From Mesorhizobium atlanticum (GTDB lineage Bacteria > Pseudomonadota > Alphaproteobacteria > Rhizobiales > Rhizobiaceae), in NCBI RefSeq assembly GCF_003289965.1, contig NZ_QMBQ01000002.1, positions 930,001 to 994,000 on the forward strand: a DNA stretch of 64,000 nucleotides, written 5' to 3'. The translations under genes were made by a program, and so were the position numbers. The notes below the pieces were generated by a model. It saw only the letters and a list, made by a program, of their open reading frames with translations, did not search any database and had not been told where the DNA came from. Of this stretch, positions 1-11,841 are shown in pieces. How positions within the stretch are numbered: the first letter of the stretch is position 1; each line of letters begins with the position of its first letter.

Positions 1-115
1 CGGGTTTCCGCTTGCCTCCGGACAGTACGGCTTTCGATCCTCCGAGGTCACATTGCACTAGCGGTTTGGTTCGGTAAAATGATATTTTACGGTGTTTTAT
101 TAACCCCTGGGTTAG
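1..115 (-). promoter_or_regulatory. Second PcaQ-type promoter module, directed out of the left edge
   Basis: Read on the minus strand, this segment repeats the pcaQ-pcaD intergenic region. From the PcaQ-like box (100-115, CTAACC-CAGG-GGTTAA) to the GGAGG ribosome-binding site it differs from 1069-1151 at only about 11 of 83 positions by eye. A further GGAGG lies nearer the edge, so the start codon is probably just outside the window. In Sinorhizobium, PcaQ also activates a protocatechuate ABC importer (pcaM onwards). A similar operon to the left is the likeliest target, but that gene is not visible here. Confidence 0.72.
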
Positions 116-143
116 GGAATTCGAACTCTGCCAGGGCCGATCA

Positions 144-1061
144 TCAGGCGTGGTGCCGCGAGGCCTCGCGGATCGTCTGCAAGAGGATGGTGAAGGCCGG
201 CGAGGGCGCGGTGTCGGTGCGCATGGTCAAGCCCACCGGCCCTTTGGTCTCCTCCGTATCGACCGGCAGGGCGACGAAGGCGCCGCTGGCGATCTCGTTG
301 GCGACGACGCCGGCAGAGATGATCCACACCGCGTTGCTCTGGCGCATGAAGGAGCGGCCGAAGGAATCGGAAACGGTTTCGATTTCCGTCGCCGGCGCGG
401 TCATGCCATTGGTGATGAAGAGCCGGTCGACGAAAGGCCGGATGACGGATTCGCGCGTCGGCATCAGCACGGGGAATTCGTCGAGCCGTGCGAAGATGTC
501 TGTTCCTGGCTCCGACAAGGGATGCCCGGCCCGCACCACGAACAGCACCTGCTCCGAATAGAGGTGTTCGAAAAAGAAGCCGGTCATGTGCTCCGGCGCG
601 GCAAGGCGGCCGACGACGAGATCGAGCGCCCCGACGCGCAACTGTTCGAGCAGCACGGCATTCTCGCCGGTGACGATCTTGAGCGCGGCGCCGGTGTTCT
701 CCTCGAGGAACAGGTTCATGGCGAGCGGCATCACCCGCGCCGACACGGTCGGCAGCGCGCCGATACGGATCGGGTCGCGATTGAGGGCGCCGTCCTGGCG
801 CACGGAATCGACGCCGCGCTTCAGCGCCGAAATCGCCGAGCCGGCATGTCCAAGGAAGATCTCGCCGAGACGCGTGACGCGAATGCCGCGCCCGTCGCGC
901 TCGACCACCGCGATGCCCAGCGCTTCCTCCAACTCGCGCAAAGTCTTGGTGACGGCGGGCGCGCTGACATGCAGGAAGTCGGCTGCGCGCGCGACGCTGC
1001 CTTGCCGCGCGACTTCGAGAAACGCTTGGAGGTGGCGGAAGCGGATCCGGCTTTCGGCCAT
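144..1061 (-). CDS. pcaQ: LysR-family activator of the pca operon, PcaQ
   Basis: A 305-residue LysR-type transcriptional regulator. The winged HTH occupies about residues 8-65 and is followed by a linker helix and a periplasmic-binding-like effector domain to the C-terminus, the usual length for the family. It is divergent from pcaD with a 92-base gap that contains a PcaQ-type box. In rhizobia PcaQ activates pcaDCHGB in response to beta-carboxy-cis,cis-muconate and gamma-carboxymuconolactone. The same type of box recurs beyond its 3' end, so it probably also controls the operon leaving the window to the left. Identification rests on family plus gene position. Confidence 0.93.
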   Translation of the reverse strand: MAESRIRFRHLQAFLEVARQGSVARAADFLHVSAPAVTKTLRELEEALGIAVVERDGRGIRVTRLGEIFLGHAGSAISALKRGVDSVRQDGALNRDPIRIGALPTVSARVMPLAMNLFLEENTGAALKIVTGENAVLLEQLRVGALDLVVGRLAAPEHMTGFFFEHLYSEQVLFVVRAGHPLSEPGTDIFARLDEFPVLMPTRESVIRPFVDRLFITNGMTAPATEIETVSDSFGRSFMRQSNAVWIISAGVVANEIASGAFVALPVDTEETKGPVGLTMRTDTAPSPAFTILLQTIREASRHHA

Positions 1062-1067
1062 GGTTCG

Positions 1068-1083
1068 ATAACCTCAGAGTTAA
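1068..1083 (+). promoter_or_regulatory. PcaQ-binding box upstream of pcaD
   Basis: ATAACC-TCAG-AGTTAA matches the rhizobial PcaQ consensus ATAACC-N4-GGTTAA with one mismatch. It lies between divergent pcaQ and pcaD, just upstream of the pcaQ start codon, where activation of pcaD and autoregulation of pcaQ would be expected. Confidence 0.8.
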
Positions 1084-1153
1084 TGAAACGCCGCAAAATA
1101 TCATTTTACCGAACCAAACTGCTGGTGCAATGTGGCTTCGGAGGATCGAAATC

Positions 1154-1966
1154 GTGCCATTCGTCAGCATAGGCGGCGTCACGCTGCATCATCGCCATAT
1201 CGAGGCGACCGGCACGTCGCGTCCGATCATCTTCATCAATTCGTTGGGCACCGACTTCCGGATCTGGGACGACGTCGTCGCGAAACTGACGGGCGAAATG
1301 CCGATGCTGATCTACGACAAGCGCGGCCATGGGCTGTCGGATATCGGCAGCGGCGTGCGCTCGATCGACGACCATGTCGACGACCTGCTGGGCCTCATCG
1401 ATCATTTCGGTTTCAGGAAGGTCGTGCTCTACGGCCTGTCGGTCGGCGGCCTGATCGCGCAGCGGCTCTATACCCGCCATCCAAAATGCGTCGAGGCGCT
1501 GATCCTCAGCGACACCGCGCACAAAATAGGCACGGCAGAGAGCTGGAACACGCGCATCGCAACCATCGAGCGCGACGGCATCGAGGTTATCGCCGACGGC
1601 ATCATGAAAGTGTGGTTCACACCGGAATTCCACGCAGCGCGCGCCGCCGATCTGGCCGGCTGCCGCAACATGCTGACCAGGCAGGCGCTGCCCGGCTATA
1701 TCGGCACATGCAAGGCGGTGCGCGACGCCGATTTCACCGACAGCGCGCGGCGCATCGCTGTGCCGACGCTCTGCATCGTCGGCGACCAGGATGGTTCGAC
1801 GCCGCCGGAGCTGGTCCGCTCGCTGGCCGGCCTGATCCCCGGCGCGCGTTTCGAAGTTATCCGCAATGCCGCACACATTCCGTGCATCGAGCAGCCCGAA
1901 GCGCTCGTCAGTCTGATCCGCGATTTCGTCGCCTCGTTGCCCGAGGGAAAGTCTGCTCATGGATGA
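1154..1966 (+). CDS. pcaD: 3-oxoadipate enol-lactonase, PcaD
   Basis: Alpha/beta-hydrolase of 270 residues that hydrolyses beta-ketoadipate enol-lactone to beta-ketoadipate. The nucleophile elbow GLSVG lies at about residues 94-98 (Ser96), and a C-terminal His in NAAHIP completes the expected triad. I chose the GTG at 1154 because GGAGG sits nine bases upstream and the protein then begins MPFVSIGG, as usual for PcaD. An in-frame upstream ATG at 1130 has no clear ribosome-binding site. It is the first gene of pcaDCHGB-pobA and overlaps pcaC by eight bases. Confidence 0.94.
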   Translation: MPFVSIGGVTLHHRHIEATGTSRPIIFINSLGTDFRIWDDVVAKLTGEMPMLIYDKRGHGLSDIGSGVRSIDDHVDDLLGLIDHFGFRKVVLYGLSVGGLIAQRLYTRHPKCVEALILSDTAHKIGTAESWNTRIATIERDGIEVIADGIMKVWFTPEFHAARAADLAGCRNMLTRQALPGYIGTCKAVRDADFTDSARRIAVPTLCIVGDQDGSTPPELVRSLAGLIPGARFEVIRNAAHIPCIEQPEALVSLIRDFVASLPEGKSAHG

Positions 1967-2363
1967 TGTCACGAAGAACCGCTACCGGACCGGTCTCGAG
2001 GTCCGCCGCGCCGTGCTCGGCGATCCCCACGTCGACCGTGCCGAGGATACCGCCACGGATTTCGACCGCCCGTTCCAGCAGCTGATCACCGAAGCCGCCT
2101 GGGGAACCGTGTGGGCGCGACCGGGCTGGTCGAAGCGCGAGCGTTCGATCGTGACGCTGGCGCTGCTTGCGGCACTTGGCCATGACGAGGAAGTCGCCAT
2201 GCATGTGCGCGCCACCGCCAATACAGGCGCCACGCGAGACGACATCTGCGAGGCCTTCCTGCATGTCGCGATCTATGCCGGCGTGCCGGCCGCAAACCGC
2301 GCCTTCAAGATCGCCAAGGAGGTGTTCGCGCAGATGGACGGAGCCAAGACCGCCCATGGCTGA
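1959..2363 (+). CDS. pcaC: 4-carboxymuconolactone decarboxylase, PcaC
   Basis: A 134-residue single-domain carboxymuconolactone decarboxylase, the normal size for stand-alone PcaC. It decarboxylates gamma-carboxymuconolactone to beta-ketoadipate enol-lactone, the PcaD substrate. The conserved block around [19 protein letters not shown] and the downstream [10 protein letters not shown] helix are typical of the AhpD-like helical fold. The start overlaps the end of pcaD and the end overlaps pcaH, which points to translational coupling in the operon. Confidence 0.95.
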   Translation: MDDVTKNRYRTGLEVRRAVLGDPHVDRAEDTATDFDRPFQQLITEAAWGTVWARPGWSKRERSIVTLALLAALGHDEEVAMHVRATANTGATRDDICEAFLHVAIYAGVPAANRAFKIAKEVFAQMDGAKTAHG

Positions 2364-3108
2364 GCCCGGCTCAAACCGCGCGCCGGAAACCGGCGCCTTC
2401 TTCCAGCGCGACCGCCAGTGGCATCCGGCGGCCTTCACGCCGAACTACAAGAGCTCGGTGCTGCGCTCGCCGCAGAAAGCGTTGTTGTCGTTCGACAACA
2501 CGCTGTCGGAACTGACCGGTCCAGTGTTCGGGCACGCGATGCTGGGCGAGCTCGACAATGACCTGATCCACAATTTCGCCAAGGCCGGCGAGAGCGCCAT
2601 CGGTGAGCGCATCATCGTCCATGGACGCGTGCTCGACGAGCGCGGCAAGGGCGTGCCGGGCGCGCTGCTCGAATTCTGGCAGGCCAATGCGGGCGGCCGC
2701 TACCGTCACAAGAAGGACGGCTATCTCGCACCGCTCGATCCGAATTTCGGCGGCTGCGGCCGCGCGATCACCGGCGAGGATGGCGGCTACGCCTTTCGCA
2801 CCGTCAGGCCTGGGCCCTATCCGTGGCCGAACGGTCCGAACGACTGGCGGCCGGCTCATATCCATTTTTCCGTGTTCGGCCACGGCTTCGCGCAGCGGCT
2901 GATCACGCAGATGTATTTCGAGGGCGATCCGCTGATCTGGCGCTGCCCGATCGTCGGCGGCATTTCCAACAAGGCCGCGGTCGAGGCGCTGATCGCCGGG
3001 CTCGATATGCAGTCGACGATCCCGATGGACGCGCTCGCCTACAAGTTCGACATCGTGCTGCGCGGGCGCCGCTCGACGCTGTTCGAGAACAGGCCGGAGG
3101 GCAATTGA
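2356..3108 (+). CDS. pcaH: Protocatechuate 3,4-dioxygenase beta subunit, PcaH
   Basis: A 250-residue intradiol dioxygenase subunit that carries the Fe(III) site and cleaves protocatechuate between the hydroxyls to beta-carboxymuconate. All four metal ligands of the family can be recognised: Tyr116 (GRYRHK), Tyr155 (GPYPW), and His168 and His170 (PAHIHF). The ATG at 2356 overlaps the end of pcaC by eight bases, and the stop codon shares a base with the start of pcaG (TGATG). Confidence 0.97.
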   Translation: MAEPGSNRAPETGAFFQRDRQWHPAAFTPNYKSSVLRSPQKALLSFDNTLSELTGPVFGHAMLGELDNDLIHNFAKAGESAIGERIIVHGRVLDERGKGVPGALLEFWQANAGGRYRHKKDGYLAPLDPNFGGCGRAITGEDGGYAFRTVRPGPYPWPNGPNDWRPAHIHFSVFGHGFAQRLITQMYFEGDPLIWRCPIVGGISNKAAVEALIAGLDMQSTIPMDALAYKFDIVLRGRRSTLFENRPEGN

Positions 3109-3722
3109 TGGCGCAGTCGCTCGACCGGCTGAAGGAGAGCCCTTCGCAGACCGCAGGCCCTTACGTGCATATCGGGCTGACGCCCAATTTCTGCGGCATC
3201 GGCGGCGTCTATCAGAGCGACCTCGGCTCGACGATGGTCAACAGCGAGACCAAGGGCGAGCGCATCGAGCTGCGCATCCGCGTCCTCGACGGCACCGACA
3301 CGCCGCTCAAGGATGCGCTGATCGAGATCTGGCAGGCTGATGCCGACGGGCTTTACAATTCGCCGGCAGAATTGCGCGGCGCGGCAGATCCTAATTTCCA
3401 AGGGTGGGGCCGGCAGCCGACCGACATGGAAACAGGCGTCTGCCGGTTCCACACGATCAAGCCGGGCCGCGTGCCGTTCCGCGACGGGCGGCTGATGGCG
3501 CCGCATATCACGCTGTGGATCGTGGCGCGCGGCATCAATGTCGGCCTGCACACCCGGCTCTATTTTTCGGATGAGGAAAAGGCCAATGCCGAGGATCCGA
3601 TCCTTGCCCGCATCGAGCATCGCCTGCGCGTGCCGACGCTGATCGCCGAGCGGCAGGTCGACGCCTATGTTTTCGATGTCCATTTGCAGGGCGAAAAGGA
3701 GACGGTCTTCTTCGACAGCTGA
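3108..3722 (+). CDS. pcaG: Protocatechuate 3,4-dioxygenase alpha subunit, PcaG
   Basis: A 204-residue partner of PcaH in the alpha-beta protomer. It keeps the intradiol fold, with SQTAGPYVHIG near the N-terminus (residues 12-22) and an IEIWQADADG strand. The Tyr/His iron ligands of PcaH are absent, as is normal for the alpha chain. Its start is coupled to the pcaH stop (TGATG), so the two subunits should be made in equal amounts. Confidence 0.97.
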   Translation: MAQSLDRLKESPSQTAGPYVHIGLTPNFCGIGGVYQSDLGSTMVNSETKGERIELRIRVLDGTDTPLKDALIEIWQADADGLYNSPAELRGAADPNFQGWGRQPTDMETGVCRFHTIKPGRVPFRDGRLMAPHITLWIVARGINVGLHTRLYFSDEEKANAEDPILARIEHRLRVPTLIAERQVDAYVFDVHLQGEKETVFFDS

Positions 3723-3733
3723 CCGCAACCGCT

Positions 3734-5958
<2,225 letters not shown>

Positions 5959-5971
5959 TTAGCCTGGGCGG

Positions 5972-7177
<1,206 letters not shown>

Positions 7178-7972
7178 TTATGCAGCTTTCCCTTTCGCGG
7201 TCCCTTGATGCGCCGCCTTGGTGCGGGCTTGCAGGTCGCGCAATGTCTTCAGCTCGAGTTCCGTCGGCGCCGGCGTCTCGTCAAGGGCCTCGGCGAATTT
7301 TACTACCCAGCCACAAGTTTCCTGCACCTGCTCGCGCGTGACGCCTGGATGCAGCGACACGACGGTGAACTCCTTGGTCACCGGGTCCGGCTTCCAGATG
7401 GCGAGGTCGGTGATCAAAAGCGTCGGGCCGGCGGTGTCTATGCCGAGCCGCTTGCGATGATCGCGGCCTTCGCCATGGCCGAAGGAGGTGAAGAAGTCGA
7501 TCTTCTCGACCATGCCGCGCTTCGACTGCGCCATGGTGATGTAGACCTGCCTCGACGAGGTGGCGATCTCCGGCGCGCCGCCGCCGCCGGGCAGGCGGGT
7601 CTTGGGATGCGCATAGTCGCCGATGACGGTGGTGTTGATGTTGCCGAACTTGTCGAGCTGGGCGGCGCCCAGGAAGCCGATCGAGATACGGCCGCCCTGC
7701 AGCCAATAGCGGAACATCTCTGGCACCGCGACCGTGGTGACCGCCGTCTCGCACAACTCGCCGTCGCCGATCGACAGCGGCAGCACGTCGGGCGCGGTGC
7801 CGATGGTTCCGCTCTCATAGATCAGCGTGATGTCGGGCGCGTGCGTCAGCCGCGCGACGTTGCAGGCGGCCGACGGCGCGCCGATGCCGACGAAGCAGAC
7901 ATCGTCGCTTTTCAAGGCGCGGCTGGCGGCGATCGTCATCATCTCGTTGGGGGTAAAACCGAGTTCGCTCAT
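7178..7972 (-). CDS. pcaJ: 3-oxoadipate CoA-transferase beta subunit, PcaJ
   Basis: A 264-residue small subunit of the succinyl-CoA:3-oxoadipate CoA-transferase, which activates beta-ketoadipate. The catalytic Glu lies in IYESGTIG (Glu53), the thioester-forming residue of the family. I chose the ATG at 7972 because it overlaps the pcaI stop by four bases (ATGA) and gives the usual MSELGFTPNEMM start. A longer open frame upstream has no homology-like character. Confidence 0.95.
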   Translation of the reverse strand: MSELGFTPNEMMTIAASRALKSDDVCFVGIGAPSAACNVARLTHAPDITLIYESGTIGTAPDVLPLSIGDGELCETAVTTVAVPEMFRYWLQGGRISIGFLGAAQLDKFGNINTTVIGDYAHPKTRLPGGGGAPEIATSSRQVYITMAQSKRGMVEKIDFFTSFGHGEGRDHRKRLGIDTAGPTLLITDLAIWKPDPVTKEFTVVSLHPGVTREQVQETCGWVVKFAEALDETPAPTELELKTLRDLQARTKAAHQGTAKGKAA

Positions 7973-8826
7973 GCGGCTTTCCTCAGATGCTCGACGCGAC
8001 CGGCAAAGTCGTCGGCGCTGCTCTCGATGACATTCTTCTGCATCCACGCCTGGAAGCGGTCGCGGTCGGCGGCGATCTCGTCCCATTCGAGATAGGCGGC
8101 GTTGTCGCGCTCATAGTAGCCATGCGTGTAGGAGGGATGCGAGCCGCCCGGCACAACGGAAATCGCCGCGATCGTCCAGCTTGGCAGCACGGTGAGGTTG
8201 GGGTGCAGATCGTCGAAATTTTCGACCACTTGCTCGACCGTCACGACCGCGCGCTTTGCCGCCAGCACCGCTTCCTTCTGGATGCCGATGATGCCCTCGA
8301 CCAGCACATTGCCTTTCCGGTCCGCCTTCTGCGCGTGGATGAAGGTGACGTCCGGCTTTATCGCCGGGACGGCGGCCAGCACCTCGCCGGTGAAGGGGCA
8401 GGTGATCGATTTGATGTTCGGATTGACCGAAGCGAGACCGGCGCCGCGATAGCCGCGGAACACCGCGCAGGGCAGGCCGGCGGCGCCCGCCTCATAGGCG
8501 TTGGCCATGCCGGCGTGGCTGTGCTCTTCGACCTCGATGGCACGCGGAAAGCCGTTCTCGATGGCATCGCGGGCGCGTCGCAGCAGGCCGACGCCCGGAT
8601 TGCCGACATAGGAGAATATGATCTTCTTCGCCATGCCCATGCCGATCATCTGGTCATAGATCAGGTCGGGGGTCATGCGGATCAGCGTCAGGTCGCGAAA
8701 GCCCTGGCGGATCGCCTCATGCGCGGCGGCGGTGGGGATCAGATGGGTGAAGCCCTCGAAGGCGACGGTGTCGCCGTCATGCAGGTTTTCCGCGACCGCC
8801 TCTTTCAGCGGCAGGAACTTGACCAT
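7969..8826 (-). CDS. pcaI: 3-oxoadipate CoA-transferase alpha subunit, PcaI
   Basis: A 285-residue CoA-transferase subunit that pairs with PcaJ. The N-terminus has the family pattern DGDTVAFEGFTHLIP (about residues 17-31), followed by the CoA-binding Rossmann-like fold. It is the first gene of pcaIJF and is divergent from pcaR across a 106-base gap that holds an IclR-type palindrome. Confidence 0.94.
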   Translation of the reverse strand: MVKFLPLKEAVAENLHDGDTVAFEGFTHLIPTAAAHEAIRQGFRDLTLIRMTPDLIYDQMIGMGMAKKIIFSYVGNPGVGLLRRARDAIENGFPRAIEVEEHSHAGMANAYEAGAAGLPCAVFRGYRGAGLASVNPNIKSITCPFTGEVLAAVPAIKPDVTFIHAQKADRKGNVLVEGIIGIQKEAVLAAKRAVVTVEQVVENFDDLHPNLTVLPSWTIAAISVVPGGSHPSYTHGYYERDNAAYLEWDEIAADRDRFQAWMQKNVIESSADDFAGRVEHLRKAA

Positions 8827-8849
8827 CTCCAGGCTCCGTGATTGAAAAA

Positions 8850-8864
8850 GTTCGTATTGCGAAC
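8850..8864. promoter_or_regulatory. PcaR-type operator between pcaI and pcaR
   Basis: GTTCG-TATTG-CGAAC is a perfect inverted repeat with five-base arms in the pcaI-pcaR divergent region. It has the length and half-site of the Pseudomonas PcaR box (GTTCGATAATCGCAC), with 10 of 15 positions matching by eye. It is the likely binding site for the adjacent IclR-type regulator. Confidence 0.7.
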
Positions 8865-8932
8865 ATCTGTTTTGTATGAGATACTTTTAGCTCCAAACTT
8901 TGCCTGGAGTCAACGCTGGCCTGGAGAGGTTC

Positions 8933-9703
8933 GTGGAAGAGGAATCCATTTCACGCGACCATGTCGGCTCCCTGGAACGCGGCCTGGCGGTGATGGAAAT
9001 CCTCGCGCGCCATCCGGGTGGCATGACGCTGACCGAGATGGCCGAGGAGGCTGACCTCACCCGCGCAGGCGCCCGACGCTTTCTGCTGACGTTGGTCGCC
9101 ACGGGCTATGCGACGCAGTCCGGCCGGCTGTTCTCGCTGTCGCCGCGCCTTTTGACGGTCGCGCGGACCTGGCTCGGCGGCGCGTCGCTCTGGACCTTCG
9201 CCGCACCCATCATGCGCGAGGTGGCCGGAAAATTCGACGAAGCCTGCAATGCGGCTGTGCTCTCGGGCGAGGACGTCGTCTATGTCGCGCGCATCCCTGG
9301 ACGGCGAATCTTAAGCGTCGCGCTCGATGTCGGCACCAGGCTGCCGGCCTATTGCACGTCGATGGGACGCGTGCTGCTTTCCGGCCTGCCGGCGGACGAT
9401 TTGAAGGCCTTCCTGGCGCAAGCGACCATCGAGCGGCGAACGCCAAAGACGATCACCAACCGGGCCGCGCTCGGCAAGGCCATCGACAAGGCGAGACCGG
9501 ACGGCTTCGCCATCGTCGACGAGGAACTGGAACTCGGCCTGCGCTCGATCGCGGTGCCGATCGTCGATCGCGCCGGCCGCACAGTCGCCGCCATCAATGT
9601 CTCGACGCAGTCGGCGCGTTTCTCGGTCGAGGCGATGGAGCGCGACATCCTGCCGGTGCTGCGGCAGGCCAAGCAGCGGGTGGAGGAATTTTTCTTCGTT
9701 TGA
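8933..9703 (+). CDS. pcaR: IclR-family regulator of pcaIJF, PcaR
   Basis: A 256-residue IclR-family regulator. An N-terminal winged HTH (about residues 12-75, with MTLTEMAEEADLTRAGARRFL) precedes the C-terminal IclR effector domain. It lies divergently next to pcaIJF, which PcaR activates in response to beta-ketoadipate in related bacteria. I chose the GTG at 8933 because GGAG is six bases upstream and the size fits PcaR. A TTG at 8900 in the same frame would add 11 residues. Confidence 0.9.
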   Translation: MEEESISRDHVGSLERGLAVMEILARHPGGMTLTEMAEEADLTRAGARRFLLTLVATGYATQSGRLFSLSPRLLTVARTWLGGASLWTFAAPIMREVAGKFDEACNAAVLSGEDVVYVARIPGRRILSVALDVGTRLPAYCTSMGRVLLSGLPADDLKAFLAQATIERRTPKTITNRAALGKAIDKARPDGFAIVDEELELGLRSIAVPIVDRAGRTVAAINVSTQSARFSVEAMERDILPVLRQAKQRVEEFFFV

Positions 9704-9777
9704 TCCTCTGCAACATCTCGCCCACATGTGTCGCAGGTGACCATGTCAGCGTCCAATCTGCCGCCAATCGCTAAAGT

Positions 9778-9963
9778 CGGCGCTGCCCCTCATCGCCCTG
9801 CCGGGCACTTCTCCCCGTATAGTGACGGGGAGAAGGGGGGCTGGCCGCAACGCCGGCACTTTTCCTGCAACGTTGGCGATTGGCGAAATCGCTGATGAGA
9901 GCGCCTCTCTCGCCGTCACTATACGGGAAGAGGATGCCGGCAGGCAGGTGAGGGGGGCGGCGC
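9778..9963. repeat. Palindromic intergenic repeat, family A (copy 1)
   Basis: The ends form an imperfect inverted repeat of about 50 bases: the left arm 9778-9828 pairs with the right arm 9912-9963, including the shared core GTATAGTGACGG. Bases 9929-9955 are identical over 27 bases to 34168-34194 in the second copy. There is no transposase. It is a miniature palindromic element of a type common in rhizobial genomes. Confidence 0.8.
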
Positions 9964-10041
9964 CTACGCTTGAAATTTGGCGTCAGGAGACCGCTAAAGC
10001 CGCTCACTGCGAACTCATTGACTCCCTCTCTTTTTTCCAAT

Positions 10042-10074
10042 ATTGAACAGGATTATACAGGTTCATTGAACAGG
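10042..10074. promoter_or_regulatory. Candidate GntR operator with direct and inverted repeats
   Basis: ATTGAACAGG occurs twice in direct orientation (10042-10051 and 10065-10074). Between them, GTTCA-T-TGAAC (10061-10071) is a perfect inverted repeat. The element ends eight bases before the ATG of the GntR gene at 10082, so autoregulation by that protein is likely. Confidence 0.5.
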
Positions 10075-10081
10075 TATCGAT

Positions 10082-10807
10082 ATGGCCCGTCGCGCGATGC
10101 AGCTCTCTCCCGGCACGGGCAAGCCCGAGCAGATCGCGACGGTTCTGGAGCATGAGATACGCTCGGGCGTGCTCGGCTTCGGCGACCGCCTGCAGAGCGA
10201 AAACGAGCTCGTCCAGCGCTTCTCCGTCAGCCGCAACACGGTGCGCAAGGGGCTCGAGGAACTGTCGAGCCGGGGACTGATCACCACCAAGGTCGGCATC
10301 GGCTCCTTCGTCACCTTCGACGGCATGCCGGTCGACGACGCGATCGGCTGGTCGCGCGCGCTTGCCAATGCCGGCGCCAATGCCGAGACCCGCACCTTGC
10401 GGCTCGAGATCATCGAGGATGCGGAGCTGGCGGCCAGGCTCGGGGTTGAGAGCCCGTCCTTCATCGCCGTCGACCGCGCCCGCACCAATGCCGATGACGG
10501 CCATGCCATCTCGATCGAGCGCAGCCGCCTGCCGTTGTCGCCGGAACTTGAAGACATACCGTTGCGCGGCCTGCGCGAAGGCACGCTGCACCAGACGCTG
10601 CGTGGGGCCGGGCTCGTTCCCGATCACGGCGAGGAATGGGTCGACATCGAGATGCTGAGCGCGGCCGACGCCGCGATCCTCGCCTGCGCGCCCGGCACAC
10701 CGTTCCTGCGCACGCGCCGCCTGACGCGCGCCGCCGACGGGCGCGCCATCGAATTCGTCACCAGCCTGCTCAACCCCGCACATTTCGCGCTGCATCTGGA
10801 GTTCTGA
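10082..10807 (+). CDS. GntR-family regulator with UTRA domain
   Basis: A 241-residue HutC-subfamily GntR regulator. The winged HTH spans about residues 15-78 (FGDRLQSENELVQRFSVSRNTVRKGLEELSSRG includes the recognition helix). A UTRA small-molecule-binding domain runs from about residue 95 to the end. It starts the operon with the downstream ADP-ribosylglycohydrolase gene, two bases after its stop. It presumably senses the substrate or an intermediate of the pathway encoded from 10.8 to 21 kb; the ligand is unknown. Confidence 0.88.
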   Translation: MARRAMQLSPGTGKPEQIATVLEHEIRSGVLGFGDRLQSENELVQRFSVSRNTVRKGLEELSSRGLITTKVGIGSFVTFDGMPVDDAIGWSRALANAGANAETRTLRLEIIEDAELAARLGVESPSFIAVDRARTNADDGHAISIERSRLPLSPELEDIPLRGLREGTLHQTLRGAGLVPDHGEEWVDIEMLSAADAAILACAPGTPFLRTRRLTRAADGRAIEFVTSLLNPAHFALHLEF

Positions 10808-10809
10808 GC

Positions 10810-11841
10810 ATGGCGGGGGAGGCGATAGATCGGGCAATGGGCGCGCTGATCGGCGGGGCGCTGGGCGATGCGCTGGGCATGCCGACGCAGCTTCTGTCGC
10901 CGAGCCGCATCGCCGAGCTTTACGGCCATGTCGAGGATTTCGTCGCGCCCGCCGCCGATCACCCGGTGTCGAAGGGGCTGCCGGCCGGCGCGATCACCGA
11001 CGACACCGAGCAGGCGTTGCTGCTTGGCCGCATCCTCGTCGAATCCGGCGAGCGCTTCGACCATGCGCGCTGGGTCAACGCGCTGCTCGGCTGGGAACGC
11101 GAAGTCAAGGCGCGCGGCAGCTACGATCTGCTTGGACCATCGACCAAGCGCGCCATCGACGCGATCAACAGCGGCGTGCCGGCCGAAGAGGCCGGGCGCG
11201 GCGGCGACACCAATGGCGCTGCGATGCGCATCGCGCCGGTCGGCATCATGATGCCGCCGGAACCGCTTGGCGCGCTGGTCGCCAAGGTGGCGGAAACCTG
11301 CCGGGCCACGCACAACACCTCGATCGCTATTGCATCGGCGGCGGCGGTTGCCGCCGCTGTCAGTCTCGGCGTCTCTGGCGGCGACTGGCGCGCCGCTTGC
11401 GGCCACGCCGTGGTAGCGGCAAGACTTGGCGCCACGCTTGGCCATTGGGTCACCGGCGGCGACGTCGCAGCGCGCATCCTCTGGGCGCAGGAGCTTGTCC
11501 GCGGTAAGGCGGAGAAGGAAGCCATCAAGCTGATCGTCGACCTGATCGGTACCGGCGTCGCCAGCCAGGAATCGGTGCCGGCCGCCTTCGCGGTGCTGGA
11601 GGTCGCGCAGGGCGACGCCTGGCGGGCAGCCGTGATCGCCGCCAATCTCGGCGGCGACACCGACACGATTGGGGCGATTGCCGCCGGCATGGCGGGCGCC
11701 TGCGCCGGCCTGTCGAACCTGCCACAGGATCGCATCGCGCAGCTGAAAGGCATCGACATCGCGGAGGTCCGCGCGTTGGCTGCGGATCTGGTCGCGGCAC
11801 GCGACGCCAAATCCGGCCCAGGCAAGGAGGACGCCGCATGA
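10810..11841 (+). CDS. ADP-ribosylglycohydrolase family protein
   Basis: A 343-residue all-helical protein of the ADP-ribosylglycohydrolase (DraG/ARH) family, which hydrolyses N- or O-glycosidic bonds to ribose. The binuclear Mg2+ motifs are intact: TDDT at residues 63-66, NGAAMR at 135-140 and GGDTDT at 281-286. I chose the ATG at 10810, just after the GntR gene and with the usual IDRAMGALIGGALGDALG start. It overlaps the PfkB kinase gene by four bases. That neighbourhood suggests a catabolic glycoside hydrolase rather than a reverser of protein ADP-ribosylation. No draT or nif gene is near. Confidence 0.88.
   Translation: MAGEAIDRAMGALIGGALGDALGMPTQLLSPSRIAELYGHVEDFVAPAADHPVSKGLPAGAITDDTEQALLLGRILVESGERFDHARWVNALLGWEREVKARGSYDLLGPSTKRAIDAINSGVPAEEAGRGGDTNGAAMRIAPVGIMMPPEPLGALVAKVAETCRATHNTSIAIASAAAVAAAVSLGVSGGDWRAACGHAVVAARLGATLGHWVTGGDVAARILWAQELVRGKAEKEAIKLIVDLIGTGVASQESVPAAFAVLEVAQGDAWRAAVIAANLGGDTDTIGAIAAGMAGACAGLSNLPQDRIAQLKGIDIAEVRALAADLVAARDAKSGPGKEDAA

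Larger units (their letters stand above)
9704..10081. other. Intergenic region holding a palindromic repeat and GntR-type direct repeats
   Basis: No credible gene. The stretch contains the long imperfect inverted repeat at 9778-9963 and, just before the GntR gene, the repeats at 10042-10074. The rest shows no recognisable signal. Confidence 0.75.

Noticed and set aside
112..1182. Long open frame on the minus strand overlapping pcaQ in another frame
   Set aside because: It is an Arg/Ala-rich shadow produced by high GC; the pcaQ frame has clear LysR motifs.
10810..11841. Nitrogenase-reactivating DraG
   Set aside because: The family is the same, but there is no draT or nif gene nearby and the gene is coupled to a sugar kinase, so a catabolic role is more likely.
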